Assembly: GCA_964399955.1 (NCBI GenBank)
Contig: CAYNST010000048.1
Span: 1 to 23,692, forward strand
Reading direction: 5' to 3'
Length of the DNA: 23,692 nt
Origin: CAYNST01 sp964399955
Lineage (GTDB): Bacteria; Pseudomonadota; Gammaproteobacteria; Pseudomonadales; Cellvibrionaceae
Positions 7,360 to 16,238 of this stretch are shown piece by piece. The notes beneath the pieces were generated by a model, which was not told the DNA's origin, searched no databases, and was given only the letters and a program-made list of their open reading frames with translations. The translations under genes and the position numbers were made by a program. The number at the start of each line of letters is the position of its first letter. The first letter of the stretch is position 1.

Positions 7360-8148
7360 ATGTTGAGATTCTTGACTGCCGCCATCCTGACGATGGCGGC
7401 TTCATTCGCACAGGCCCAGGCTAGGATCATTGATTCCCAGCCTGTTGGTACCTCTTCACCCAGGCAGGCTGCTCCCGTCAGCAACAGTGGCAGTCAGGCC
7501 CGCGCCGCGTCCGCCGCCGACACCGAACTTTTCTTCCAGTTGCAGACTCTGCAGCAGGAAGTGCTGGAGCTTAGAGGTTTGGTTGAGCAACAGGCCCATG
7601 AACTGAAGCGCCTGAAGCAGCAGCGGCTGGACGATTATGTGGATCTTGATCGGCGTATAGGTCAGCTGTCTCGCCCACCAGGTGCTGCGCAGTCTCCGGT
7701 CAGCCCCTCAAACACTTCGGTGCAATCAGCAGCCTCGCGTGTCACGCCGTTACCACCGGCCAGCACAAGCTCATCCGGCGACGAGCTTGCCAGCTATCGC
7801 ACCGCCATAGATCTTATCCTCAAGAAGCAAGACTTTGATGCGGGTATCGTCGCGCTTAACACCTACCTCAGAGATTACCCCAGGGGCAACTACGCAGCCA
7901 ATGCTCAATATTGGCTTGGTCAAATCTACATGCAGAAAAACGACCTTGAGCAATCCAAAGAGTGGTTTGGCCGTATGATAGCTGCGTACCCGCAGAATCA
8001 GAAAGCAGACGAAGCTCGATTCAAGCTGGGCAGAGTGATGCACCTGCTGGGGGAAACCCAAAAAGCACGCGTTCTGCTGGAAGAAGTAGCCGCCACCAAC
8101 TCCGAGGCCGCAACGCTTGCGCAGGCGTATCTGAAAGAAAACTTCTAA
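7360..8148 (+). CDS. cpoB: Cell division coordinator CpoB (YbgF)
   Basis: Periplasmic TolA-associated protein that in E. coli coordinates PBP1B peptidoglycan synthesis with Tol-Pal constriction. The product is 262 residues (E. coli 263). It has a signal peptide (about 1-19, AQA cleavage), a coiled-coil trimerisation segment (about 53-105, with LQTLQQEVLELRGLVEQQ), a Pro/Ser/Thr-rich linker (about 107-140), and C-terminal TPR-like repeats (about 143-262; YWLGQIYMQKNDLEQSKEWF and similar). It starts 18 nt after pal and ends the tol-pal operon. Identification rests on architecture, motifs and position. Confidence 0.94.
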   Translation: MLRFLTAAILTMAASFAQAQARIIDSQPVGTSSPRQAAPVSNSGSQARAASAADTELFFQLQTLQQEVLELRGLVEQQAHELKRLKQQRLDDYVDLDRRIGQLSRPPGAAQSPVSPSNTSVQSAASRVTPLPPASTSSSGDELASYRTAIDLILKKQDFDAGIVALNTYLRDYPRGNYAANAQYWLGQIYMQKNDLEQSKEWFGRMIAAYPQNQKADEARFKLGRVMHLLGETQKARVLLEEVAATNSEAATLAQAYLKENF

Positions 8149-8300
8149 CCTGAGTGTCATCATAGGCGCACTCACAGTTGGTTTTTTCGCCCGGAGCTAA
8201 GGGTGAGCACCGATTGTTTGGCATTTTCACCGGCGAGCTGGAAAGCTGCTGTGGCTTTTGAGTTTTGACCTTCGGGGGGCGGTGTGCTCTTGGCAAGCTG

Positions 8301-8325
8301 TTCCTGTAGTTTTGCAGGAGTTTTT
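8301..8325 (+). terminator. Candidate intrinsic terminator after cpoB
   Basis: TCCTG (8302-8306) pairs with CAGGA (8315-8319), extended by a G-U pair on each side, and is followed by five Ts (8321-8325). It lies about 150 nt after the cpoB stop. An alternative is the TGAGTG/CACTCA stem at 8151-8174, whose T-run begins 7 nt after the stem. Confidence 0.4.
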
Positions 8326-8404
8326 CAGTTATTTGGGAGATCCGCGACATTTCCTGGCCATGCGTACTCTAGCGGCAAGCGCACGCAGTGGTAGTTGCGT
8401 TGGT

Positions 8405-8438
8405 TAACCGGTTATTCGGTTGACGTTGATTGCGTCAA
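8405..8438. promoter_or_regulatory. Adjacent palindromes, possible operator
   Basis: TAACCGGTTA (8405-8414) is a perfect 10-bp palindrome with a central CCGG, the kind of symmetry LacI-family operators show. It is followed by TTGACG (8420-8425) and its inverted copy CGTCAA (8433-8438), 7 nt apart. Function is inferred from symmetry only. Confidence 0.25.
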
Positions 8439-8666
8439 ACCACTCAAAATGTGATCAATCATCTTTCTCCGCCTTTCCCTTCTGCACGCGTGGCTGCTCA
8501 GGCAGTACAGTTTTTCAGTTGCTTCGTATAACTTCGGCCGCAAACCGCCGCGTTTTTGCGTTATTCTTGTGGCATCAAATTGGCAACACATCTTCAGTGC
8601 TGCACAGGGACGCCAGTTGAACGTTTTCTGCGCGCAGCATGAGCAGGCCCAAAGGTTACTGGGGTG

Positions 8667-8678
8667 CTGAATAATCAT
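8667..8678 (+). repeat. Core repeat copy ahead of malQ
   Basis: CTGAATAATCAT, about 200 nt before the malQ start, matches the CTGAATARTNAY core found in other gaps of the glycogen locus. The bases after it (TCACCAGCT) also resemble the copy before glgB, with small gaps. Confidence 0.55.
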
Positions 8679-8747
8679 TCACCAGCTCTGGCCGGGGTAA
8701 AACTGCGTGGCGCAGACCCCTCAGCCGGTTCTGTGCTGCCTGCAGGC

Positions 8748-8770
8748 CTGCTGGTGCTGCAAACCAGCAG
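8748..8770 (+). other. 8-bp perfect hairpin ahead of malQ
   Basis: CTGCTGGT (8748-8755) and ACCAGCAG (8763-8770) form a perfect inverted repeat around a 7-nt spacer. Only three Ts follow, so it is a weak terminator at best; it could be an operator or leader stem. Confidence 0.4.
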
Positions 8771-8879
8771 TTTAGATTCATCCTCTGGGAGCCGGTCGGA
8801 GTTGGCATGAGATAAGCTTTACCCGAAACAGCTCATGTTATGACACATATTGAAATACTCATTGTACGGTAGCAACAAC

Positions 8880-10997
8880 ATGGACAACCTTGAAAAACTG
8901 CTTTACTGGCGTGGCATAGCCCCAGACTACGTAAATTTTCGAGGGGAAAAAACCACAGTTCCCCTGGAGAACCGGCTGAGACTGCTCAATGCCATGGGAG
9001 TCAACACGGACTCCGCCGAGGGCATTGCCGAACAGGCGTATGCGCTTGATGTTGAACCCTGGAGGAACTGGCTTGCGCCTATCGTTATGGTGGCAGACGC
9101 TGAGCTGGGTTGCTTTGAGATCAATGTTGCCCCGAGTGAACTGTCCATTACTTTCCTGGCTGTTATTACACTTGAAGATGGTCAGCCGGTGGAGCTTGAC
9201 TTTGTGCCGGGAGACCATCCCGAAGTGGGTGACTACATGTTCGAAGGAACACGTTACAGTCGCCGCGCAATCAGCATTCCCAGGATGCCGCTGGGCTATC
9301 ACCGACTTGAAGTGGGGGTCAACGGCCGGGGTGAGCGTCAGCAGGCACAGTACGTGGTTTATCCCAACCAGGCTTATGTGCCCGACTGGGTCAGCCGCGG
9401 CCAGCGCCCCTGGGGCTTGATCATTCAGCTCTACACGCTGCGTTCCATGCGCAACTGGGGCATCGGCGACTTCACTGATCTCAAAAGCCTGATTCGGGAT
9501 TCTGCTGCATCGGGAGTGGATATGGTGGGTTTGAATCCCCTGCACGCTCTGCGCACGCCGGTGGAGCATCACTGCAGTCCATACAGCCCTTCTGATCGTC
9601 GTTTCATCGACCCCCTGTATATAGACCCCGAGGCGGAGCCCGAGTATAAGCACGCGGACAGGCCTGGGGGCGACGCCTTGAATGCACTGCGCGCGCAGGA
9701 CACGGTTGCCTACGCTGCGGTATACCGCACCAAGATGGACGTTCTTCAGCAAATGTTCACAGCGTTCATGACCCGCGAGGTAAATGAAGGGACTGAGCGG
9801 GCCGGGCGCTACTCACGGTTTGTCGAGACAGGCGGCAGTGCTCTGCACAATTTCTGTCTGTACCAGGCCCTCGCTGCGGACAAGGGTAAGCAGCTCGACC
9901 AGTTGAGCGAGGCGGCTAAGAGTACTGCAGAGCGCGAGTACGCTGAGCAGGTGCAGTTTCACGCCTATTTGCAATGGTTGGCAGACGAGCAACTGTCTGC
10001 CTGTCAGGGGCTGGCAGTGGAACTGGGAATGAAAATCGGCTTGATGCGCGATTTGGCCGTGGGTGCCGATGGAGGTGGGGCAGAAGTGGTGACCAATGCC
10101 ACGCTCTTCCGACGCGATGCGGCGGTGGGCGCACCACCGGACCCCTTGGCAGAAAAAGGACAAAATTGGGGGCTGCCTCCGATGGACCCGGCCACCTTGC
10201 GCCAGTCCAGATTTCGCCACTTTATATGCCTGTTGCGCTCCAATATGCACCACTGTGGTGCCTTGCGTATTGATCACGCCATGAGTTTGATGCGTCTGTG
10301 GTGGTGCCCGCCCGGACGCACCGCGGACTACGGTGCCTACGTTCATTACCCGTTTCGCGAAATGCTGGGCCTGCTGAATCTGGAGAGTGTTCGCAACCGC
10401 TGCCTGGTGATTGGCGAAGACATGGGCGTTGTTCCACCGGAGTTCCGGCAGGGCTTGGAGTCCTCTCAGATTTTCACCAACAAACTGTTTTATTTTGAGA
10501 AGCTCGACGACGGACGTTTTCGCCCGCCGCAGGACTACGACGCGCACTCGCTGGCAATGTTAACCAACCACGATGTGCCCACCTTGGCCAGCTGGTGGCT
10601 GGGCTCGGACCTGGAGCTTAGACAGGCGCTGGACCTGCTGGAAGAGGGCGCTGATTTTCAGCAAGTTCTTAAACAGCGCGTCCTGGAGAAAACACGGCTG
10701 CTGGATTGGCTTACCGATCTGGACCTGATAAAACCTGAGCAATATGATCAATTGCTCAGTCAGCCGCTGTCGCATCAGTTGGTGGGTGATATCCTGCACG
10801 GTGCCAGTCGTTGCGGCTCGCAGTTGTTTGTCGTGCAACTGGAAGACCTGGAGCTTCTGGAGAAGCCGGTGAATGTACCTGGTACCAGTTACCAGTATCC
10901 GAATTGGCAGCGCAAGTTAGAGGTGCCGATTGAGGCCCTGTTTGCGGATGAGCGTGTTCAGATGCTATTGCGCACTATTGCCCAAGAGCGCGGCTGA
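8880..10997 (+). CDS. malQ: 4-alpha-glucanotransferase (amylomaltase, GH77)
   Basis: Transfers alpha-1,4-glucan segments between maltodextrins, releasing glucose and lengthening chains so that phosphorylase can use them. The 705-residue product is of the longer bacterial type (E. coli MalQ about 694), with an N-terminal extension of about 160 residues ahead of the GH77 barrel. Catalytic residues visible are nucleophile Asp465 (ALRIDHAMSLMRLWW), acid/base Glu513 (VIGEDMGVVP) and Asp565 (NHDVPTLASWW). The ATG at 8880 (MDNLEKLLYWRG) is preferred over an in-frame TTG at 8850; the ribosome site is weak in both cases. It is the first gene of the glycogen locus, 468 nt before glgB. Confidence 0.95.
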   Translation: MDNLEKLLYWRGIAPDYVNFRGEKTTVPLENRLRLLNAMGVNTDSAEGIAEQAYALDVEPWRNWLAPIVMVADAELGCFEINVAPSELSITFLAVITLEDGQPVELDFVPGDHPEVGDYMFEGTRYSRRAISIPRMPLGYHRLEVGVNGRGERQQAQYVVYPNQAYVPDWVSRGQRPWGLIIQLYTLRSMRNWGIGDFTDLKSLIRDSAASGVDMVGLNPLHALRTPVEHHCSPYSPSDRRFIDPLYIDPEAEPEYKHADRPGGDALNALRAQDTVAYAAVYRTKMDVLQQMFTAFMTREVNEGTERAGRYSRFVETGGSALHNFCLYQALAADKGKQLDQLSEAAKSTAEREYAEQVQFHAYLQWLADEQLSACQGLAVELGMKIGLMRDLAVGADGGGAEVVTNATLFRRDAAVGAPPDPLAEKGQNWGLPPMDPATLRQSRFRHFICLLRSNMHHCGALRIDHAMSLMRLWWCPPGRTADYGAYVHYPFREMLGLLNLESVRNRCLVIGEDMGVVPPEFRQGLESSQIFTNKLFYFEKLDDGRFRPPQDYDAHSLAMLTNHDVPTLASWWLGSDLELRQALDLLEEGADFQQVLKQRVLEKTRLLDWLTDLDLIKPEQYDQLLSQPLSHQLVGDILHGASRCGSQLFVVQLEDLELLEKPVNVPGTSYQYPNWQRKLEVPIEALFADERVQMLLRTIAQERG

Positions 10998-11127
10998 GCC
11001 TGGGTTTGTTCAGCTTTCGCCGTGGCTTACCCGCCGCTGGGTCGGCTGCGGCATTACACACGGGTGAAGGCACATTTTTTCGCCGTGCTCTGTGCTAGTT
11101 TGCACAGCGTCTGAACAATTGTTTTTG

Positions 11128-11165
11128 GCGCTGAATAATCACATCAAGCTGTAACCACTCAGCGC
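11128..11165. repeat. Inverted pair of core repeats ahead of glgB
   Basis: CTGAATAATCAC (11131-11142) faces GTAACCACTCAG (11151-11162), whose reverse complement is CTGAGTGGTTAC. With the flanking GCG and CGC this makes two 15-bp arms around 8 nt, matching at 11 of 15 positions with all differences being transitions. The forward arm continues with bases similar to the 3' half of the glgA leader element (to about 11156). Confidence 0.55.
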
Positions 11166-11269
11166 ATTCCGTGATAGTTCAGATTGCCTCTACCAGGTAT
11201 GAATGCGGCGGTTTTGGCACCCGCTTACCGGCGCGGTCTCGGGGCGCCGGGAGTTTTCTTCCGCAAAGT

Positions 11270-11307
11270 GGGTGTGGGCTGCGGCTCTTGGCCGGTTGCC
11301 CGCACCC
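11270..11307 (+). other. 10-bp GC-rich hairpin in the glgB leader
   Basis: GGGTGTGGGC (11270-11279) pairs with GCCCGCACCC (11298-11307), all Watson-Crick but for one U-G wobble in the RNA. The 18-nt loop can form a further GGC/GCC pairing. No T-run follows. It lies about 160 nt before the glgB start. Confidence 0.5.
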
Positions 11308-11465
11308 ATGCACCAGTCACCGCCTGCAGACCGTGCCTTGCAGTGGTGCCGCACGGAAGGCGCAGAGATCACAATCAAATTTTAGAGGCGCCCTTTTATC
11401 CAGTTCTGCAACGCTCTCGACCCAACACCCCTGCACAAACAAAAAACAAGAAGGAAGAATCGCGC

Positions 11466-13670
11466 GTGAGTAATAACCCGGCAGTTTTACTACCCAAACA
11501 GATTGAATCTTTGATTCATGCCGATTGTGACAACGTATTTGGTCTGCTCGGTTTGCACGAATGGGGAGACGACCTGTTTGTGCTGAGGGCCTACCTGCCC
11601 GGCGCAGACCGGGTGGAGGTCATTGAAGCTCATTCTGAGAAGCTGATCGATGAACTCAATCCCGCCGGTGACGGTGTGTTTGCCGCCCTGATCGAATCGC
11701 AAGGGTTTTTTGCCTATCGGTTTCGGGTTCACTATGGCGACCACGTTGAAATACGGGAGGACCCTTATCGTTTTCATACCACGGTCAGCGAGACCGACCT
11801 GTATCTGTTTGGTGAGGGTTCGCATGAGCGCCTGTACGACTGGATGGGTGCACAGCTGATGCAGATTGACGGTGTCTCCGGGGTTCGCTTTTGTGTCTGG
11901 GCGCCAAACGCCAAACGGGTATCTGTAGTAGGGGACTTCAATTATTGGGATGGCCGCCAGCATCCCATGCGCAAGTTGTATCCTTCGGGAATCTGGGAAA
12001 TTTTCATTCCCGGGCTGGGTGCCGGTACCCATTACAAGTATGAGATCAAAACTCGTGACGGCCATATATTGCCGCACAAGGCCGACCCGTTCGGATTTGC
12101 AGCGGAAACCCTGCCGGGTAAGGCGTCACGTGTCGTGGATACCTCGGGGTATGAGTGGCAAGACGGTGAGTGGCTTGAGCAACGTCGGAACACCGGGCGC
12201 GTCGACAATCCGGTCGCCATCTATGAAGTGCATCTTGGCAGCTGGCGTCGCAAACCCGAAGAGGGCAACCGATATCTGACCTACCATGAACTGGCTGACG
12301 AGCTGGTTCCCTACGTTTCAGGCCTTGGTTTTACCCATATACAGCTGATGCCCATCAGCGAGTTTCCGTTTGACGGCTCCTGGGGGTATCAGCCGGTGGG
12401 ATTGTATGCACCCACTTCCCGGTTTGGTACACCCGACGATTTCAAGTATTTTGTCGACCGCTGTCACCAGGGTGGGCTTGGGGTTTTGATTGACTGGGTG
12501 CCCGGGCACTTCCCCTCCGACGGCCACGGGCTGGCCCGCTTTGACGGGACGCCATTGTATGAGCACGCCGACGACCGTCAGGGCTTTCATCCAGACTGGA
12601 ATACGTATATTTATAATTATGGGCGCCGGGAGGTTTCCAACTTCCTGTTTGCCAATGCTCTGTATTGGTTTGACCGCTTCCACATTGACGGCCTCAGAGT
12701 TGATGCCGTGGCGTCAATGCTTTACCTGGATTACAGCAGGGAGGGCGGGCAATGGGTGCCCAACCATTACGGCGGTCGCGAGAACCTCGAAGCCATTGAC
12801 ATGCTCAAGCGCGTCAATCAAAAGATATACGAGCACTATCCTGACGCCATGATGGTTGCAGAGGAATCCACGGCCTGGCCAGGCGTTTCTCATCCTACCT
12901 ATGCCGGCGGGCTGGGGTTTGGTTATAAATGGAATATGGGCTGGATGAATGACACCTTGCGCTATATGGAGCTTGAATCCGTTCACAGGCGCTATCATCA
13001 CCACGACATGACCTTCAGTCTGCTGTACGCGTTCAATGAAAACTTCATTCTGCCATTGAGCCACGATGAAGTTGTGCACGGTAAGAAGTCGCTGCTGGAC
13101 AAAATGCCCGGATCGGGTGAACAAAAGTTCGCCAACCTGCGCGCGTATTTTGGCTGGATGTGGACTCACCCGGGAAAGAAATTACTTTTTATGGGCGGAG
13201 AATTTGCTCAGGGACAGGAATGGAACCACAATGAAAGCCTGGATTGGCACCTGCTGCAAGTGGGCTGCCATCAGGGTATTCAGAATCTGGTACGGGATTT
13301 GAACGCTTTTTACGCAGCTACACCTGCGCTGCATCAAACCGACAGTAGCCCGCAAGGGTTTGAATGGTTGGATGCCGACGATTATCACAGCTCTGTGTTT
13401 GCTTTTGTGCGCAAGGCAGAGGGCGCGCCGCCTGTTATTGTTATTGTCAACATGACACCGGTGACCCGTGAGGGCTATCGCATTGGTGTACCTGCGCCAG
13501 GTTTCTATCGGGAGTGCCTGAATACCGACGCAGTAGCCTACGGCGGCGGTAACAGGGGTAATGCAGGTGGCGTTGAAGCGGAGCAATTCACATCGCACCA
13601 ACGGGACTGGTCTCTGAGTTTGACCCTGCCACCCCTGTCGGCCCTGATACTTCAGCACCAGGGCGGTTAG
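11466..13670 (+). CDS. glgB: 1,4-alpha-glucan branching enzyme (GH13, CBM48)
   Basis: Cuts alpha-1,4 chains and re-attaches them as alpha-1,6 branches, making glycogen compact and soluble. From the GTG at 11466 the product has 734 residues (E. coli 728). An N-terminal carbohydrate-binding region (about 15-110) and a CBM48 (about 125-220; FCVWAPNAKRVSVVGDFNYWDG) precede the GH13 barrel. Catalytic residues are Asp413 (GLRVDAVASMLY), Glu466 (MVAEESTAWPGVS) and Asp534 (LSHDEVVHGK), each exactly eight residues on from E. coli D405, E458 and D526. GAAGGAAG about 8 nt upstream and homology decide for GTG at 11466; the frame remains open to 11184. A likely terminator follows the stop. Confidence 0.96.
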   Translation: MSNNPAVLLPKQIESLIHADCDNVFGLLGLHEWGDDLFVLRAYLPGADRVEVIEAHSEKLIDELNPAGDGVFAALIESQGFFAYRFRVHYGDHVEIREDPYRFHTTVSETDLYLFGEGSHERLYDWMGAQLMQIDGVSGVRFCVWAPNAKRVSVVGDFNYWDGRQHPMRKLYPSGIWEIFIPGLGAGTHYKYEIKTRDGHILPHKADPFGFAAETLPGKASRVVDTSGYEWQDGEWLEQRRNTGRVDNPVAIYEVHLGSWRRKPEEGNRYLTYHELADELVPYVSGLGFTHIQLMPISEFPFDGSWGYQPVGLYAPTSRFGTPDDFKYFVDRCHQGGLGVLIDWVPGHFPSDGHGLARFDGTPLYEHADDRQGFHPDWNTYIYNYGRREVSNFLFANALYWFDRFHIDGLRVDAVASMLYLDYSREGGQWVPNHYGGRENLEAIDMLKRVNQKIYEHYPDAMMVAEESTAWPGVSHPTYAGGLGFGYKWNMGWMNDTLRYMELESVHRRYHHHDMTFSLLYAFNENFILPLSHDEVVHGKKSLLDKMPGSGEQKFANLRAYFGWMWTHPGKKLLFMGGEFAQGQEWNHNESLDWHLLQVGCHQGIQNLVRDLNAFYAATPALHQTDSSPQGFEWLDADDYHSSVFAFVRKAEGAPPVIVIVNMTPVTREGYRIGVPAPGFYRECLNTDAVAYGGGNRGNAGGVEAEQFTSHQRDWSLSLTLPPLSALILQHQGG

Positions 13671-13682
13671 CGGCCCGTGCGA

Positions 13683-13744
13683 GCACCGCAAAGACAGTCG
13701 CCGCAACAGCTTTGTTTGGAGCGGTGCGCCCGGGGCGGTTTTTT
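13683..13744 (+). terminator. Candidate intrinsic terminator after glgB
   Basis: GCACCGC (13683-13689) can pair with GCGGTGC (13721-13727). Immediately downstream a short GC stem, CGCC/GGCG (13727-13737), is followed by six Ts (13739-13744). It lies 13-74 nt after the glgB stop. The last stem has only four pairs, so efficiency is uncertain. Confidence 0.5.
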
Positions 13745-13840
13745 GCGGTTCTCTGTGCGTGTGTAAGTTTTTAAACCTGGCGTTCAACTCAGGGTTGTTC
13801 GCCGATTGCGCATTCTATCTATCCAGCTGTGTAAAAATTT

Positions 13841-15982
13841 ATGGGTGATGGCACAAAAAAGTACTCAACTCGAGAAGGGGCGCCATATCCTTTGGGCGCA
13901 ACTGTGCAGGGCAGCGGAGTCAATTTTGCGTTGTTTTCCGAGCATGCGGAGAAAGTGGAGCTGTGCCTGTTTGACGCAACAGGTGAACGGGAAGTGGCGC
14001 GCATCGAGTTGCGGGAAAATACCGATCAAGTCTGGCATGTCTGGGTTGATGGCCTGCAGCCCGGGGCCTTATACGGCTATAGAGTGTACGGCGTTTTTGA
14101 CCCAAAGCAGGGGCACAGGTTCAACCATCACAAGTTACTGATAGACCCTTACGCGCGTGAACTGAGCGGGGAATTCCGCTGGGTGGATGAACACTACGCA
14201 TACGACGTCCGCGATGCATCCCAAGACTTGTCGTTCAACCGCCAGGACAACGCCCGCGCTATGCCCAAATGTGTGGTGACGGGGCCGGGGCCCGCAATTG
14301 CCCCCCTGGAAAAGCCTGTAGCCTGGAATGACACCGTCATTTACGAGATGCACGTTAAAGGCTACACCCAACTGTGCGACAAGATACCCCAGAACCTGCG
14401 TGGAACCTATTTGGGTTTGGCGCATGAGAGCGTGATCAATTACCTGCTGGAATTGGGCGTCACCTCCATTGAGTTGCTGCCCGTGCACGCATTTGTGGAT
14501 GAGCATTTTCTGCACAAGCGGGGGCTGGTCAATTACTGGGGTTATAACACACTCAATTTTTTTACGCCGCACCGCGCTTACCTCAGCCGCACGGAGGCAC
14601 ATGAGTTTCAGCTTATGGTGGATGCCTACCACCGGGCCGGCCTTGAAGTGCTGCTGGATGTAGTTTACAACCACACCGCCGAAGGCAATCACCTGGGTCC
14701 GACACTGTCGTTTCGCGGCATAGACAACAAATCCTACTACTGCCTGCAGCACGATAACGCGCGCTTCTATGCCAATGACACGGGATGTGGAAACACCGTC
14801 AATGTCAAGCATCCACGCGTACTGCAGATGGTTATGGACAGCCTGCGTTACTGGGCGACCGATATGGGTGTGGACGGTTTTCGTTTTGACCTGGCAACCG
14901 TACTGGGTCGCGAGGCGCACGGCTTTGATCCCTGTGGCGGGTTTTTCGACGCGGTGCGGCAAGATCCGGTATTGAATACCAAAAAGATGATATCCGAGCC
15001 TTGGGACATTGGTCCAGGAGGTTACCAGCTGGGTCACTTTCCGCCCGGCTGGTCGGAATGGAATGACCGCTACCGCGATACCGTGCGCCGTTACTGGCGC
15101 GGTGACTCGGGAATGCTGCCCGAGTTTGCCGGTCGCATTCACGGCTCCAGCGATCTGTTTGAACACGGGGGACGAAAGCCCTCCGCCAGCGTCAACTTTA
15201 TCACCAGCCACGACGGTTTTTGCCTGCGGGATCTGGTCAGCTACAACCAGCGCCACAATCATGCCAACAAAGAAGACAACAATGACGGTCATCACGCCAA
15301 CTTCAGTTGCAACTTTGGTGTAGAAGGCCCCACCAAAAACAAGCGCATTGACAATCTGCGACTGAGACAGCAGCGCAACTTCCTGGCCACCTTGCTGCTA
15401 AGCCAGGGCACGCCGCTGCTTCTTGCCGGTGATGAACTGGGGCGCACCCAAAACGGTAATAACAACGCCTATTGCCAGGACAATAAAATAACCTGGCTGG
15501 ACTGGCCCAACTTTGACGAACGTCAGTGGGAGTTGCGGGACTTTGTTCGCAATGTCATTCGCGTTCGGCGCGAATTTCCCTTGTTGCGCAGCCGCTTCTA
15601 CATCCACAAGCCTGAAGAGCAAGTGCGACAGGCGGGCTATAACATTCACTGGATCAACAAAGATGGCGCCGCCATGCAGGAGCAGGACTGGCACCAGCCG
15701 GAAAACGCGACACTCGGCTGGATGCTGGAGTCAGTGGTGAACGCCAAATGTGTCCACTGCCTGCTGACCTTGTTCAACTCCGGCGAGCAGACGGAAAAAT
15801 TTGCCTTGCCGGCCGGGTGGCATTGGGTAGCATTGCTGGATACAGCCACGCTCAACGGGCTGCCGGAGGAGCGCTATGTAGAGCTTGAGCAGAGGCTGAG
15901 TGTGCAGGAGAAGTCTATGATAGTGCTTTACGGCTTGTCCAACCTGTGCGATCTGGAGCAGGACGGGCCGACAACACTTTGA
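13841..15982 (+). CDS. glgX: Glycogen debranching enzyme GlgX (isoamylase type, GH13)
   Basis: Hydrolyses alpha-1,6 branch points of phosphorylase-trimmed glycogen, freeing short maltodextrins that MalQ recycles. The 713-residue product is of the longer isoamylase-like class (E. coli GlgX 657). A CBM48-like N-terminal domain (about 10-110; YPLGATVQGSGVNFALFS) precedes the GH13 barrel. Catalytic residues are Asp350 (GFRFDLATVLG), Glu386 (MISEPWDIGPGGYQ) and Asp458 (ITSHDGFCLRDLV). The ATG at 13841 fits homology, but no good Shine-Dalgarno is seen. It lies 170 nt after glgB and 256 nt before glgP. Confidence 0.95.
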   Translation: MGDGTKKYSTREGAPYPLGATVQGSGVNFALFSEHAEKVELCLFDATGEREVARIELRENTDQVWHVWVDGLQPGALYGYRVYGVFDPKQGHRFNHHKLLIDPYARELSGEFRWVDEHYAYDVRDASQDLSFNRQDNARAMPKCVVTGPGPAIAPLEKPVAWNDTVIYEMHVKGYTQLCDKIPQNLRGTYLGLAHESVINYLLELGVTSIELLPVHAFVDEHFLHKRGLVNYWGYNTLNFFTPHRAYLSRTEAHEFQLMVDAYHRAGLEVLLDVVYNHTAEGNHLGPTLSFRGIDNKSYYCLQHDNARFYANDTGCGNTVNVKHPRVLQMVMDSLRYWATDMGVDGFRFDLATVLGREAHGFDPCGGFFDAVRQDPVLNTKKMISEPWDIGPGGYQLGHFPPGWSEWNDRYRDTVRRYWRGDSGMLPEFAGRIHGSSDLFEHGGRKPSASVNFITSHDGFCLRDLVSYNQRHNHANKEDNNDGHHANFSCNFGVEGPTKNKRIDNLRLRQQRNFLATLLLSQGTPLLLAGDELGRTQNGNNNAYCQDNKITWLDWPNFDERQWELRDFVRNVIRVRREFPLLRSRFYIHKPEEQVRQAGYNIHWINKDGAAMQEQDWHQPENATLGWMLESVVNAKCVHCLLTLFNSGEQTEKFALPAGWHWVALLDTATLNGLPEERYVELEQRLSVQEKSMIVLYGLSNLCDLEQDGPTTL

Positions 15983-16178
15983 GTAGATGTTGCAGTATTG
16001 GACTGTATGACAGCAGGGTAGGCCGTGGCGCAAAAAAATGCATTGACTTATGACCCAAATAACGCGCCAAGCGTACTACCTTCAAGAAGTTGCATTTGCG
16101 TCCAGGCTGCAGTACATCTCCGAATCCTCCTTTAGAGCCAATGGCCGTTGTTTTCCGGTCGTGGGTCTTCGGTAATGA

Positions 16179-16194
16179 GATAGAGTACCCTATC
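16179..16194. promoter_or_regulatory. 16-bp near-palindrome ahead of glgP
   Basis: GATAGAGTACCCTATC reads as its own reverse complement except at one symmetric pair of positions, with perfect 5-bp arms GATAG/CTATC. It ends 44 nt before the glgP start, where an operator or a small leader hairpin could act. No protein is assigned. Confidence 0.3.
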
Positions 16195-16238
16195 AATTTC
16201 GGAACATTTTGGCGCATTTTTACCCAAGAGGACTGTAC

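Larger units (their letters stand above)
8149..8879. other. 731-nt gap between cpoB and malQ
   Basis: No convincing gene. Short frames, such as an 88-codon minus-strand frame at 8412-8678, are Cys/Arg-rich and unlike any family I know. The gap contains a weak stem 8151-8174 followed by a T-run, a better terminator candidate (8301-8325), a 10-bp palindrome (8405-8414) next to a 6-bp inverted repeat (8420-8438), one copy of the glycogen-locus core repeat (8667-8678), and an 8-bp perfect hairpin (8748-8770). The operon boundary between cell-envelope and glycogen genes lies here. Confidence 0.6.
10998..11465. other. 468-nt gap between malQ and glgB
   Basis: The glgB frame stays open back to 11184, but that stretch is Arg/Pro/Cys-rich and unlike any branching enzyme, so it is treated as leader. 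It holds a CTGTGC/GCACAG stem (11090-11107), the core repeat pair (11131-11162) and a 10-bp hairpin (11270-11307). No clear sigma70 promoter was found. Confidence 0.6.

Noticed and set aside
8447..8460. CRP binding site ahead of malQ
   Set aside because: AAATGTGA matches one half perfectly, but the other half does not fit TCACATTT at the required spacing.
8412..8678. Minus-strand 88-codon frame in the cpoB-malQ gap
   Set aside because: Cys/Arg-rich, no motif, no convincing ribosome site; it overlaps the palindromes and the core repeat.
11184..11465. N-terminal extension of GlgB by 94 residues
   Set aside because: Composition is unlike a branching enzyme, and the GTG at 11466 has a good Shine-Dalgarno and gives the normal GlgB length.
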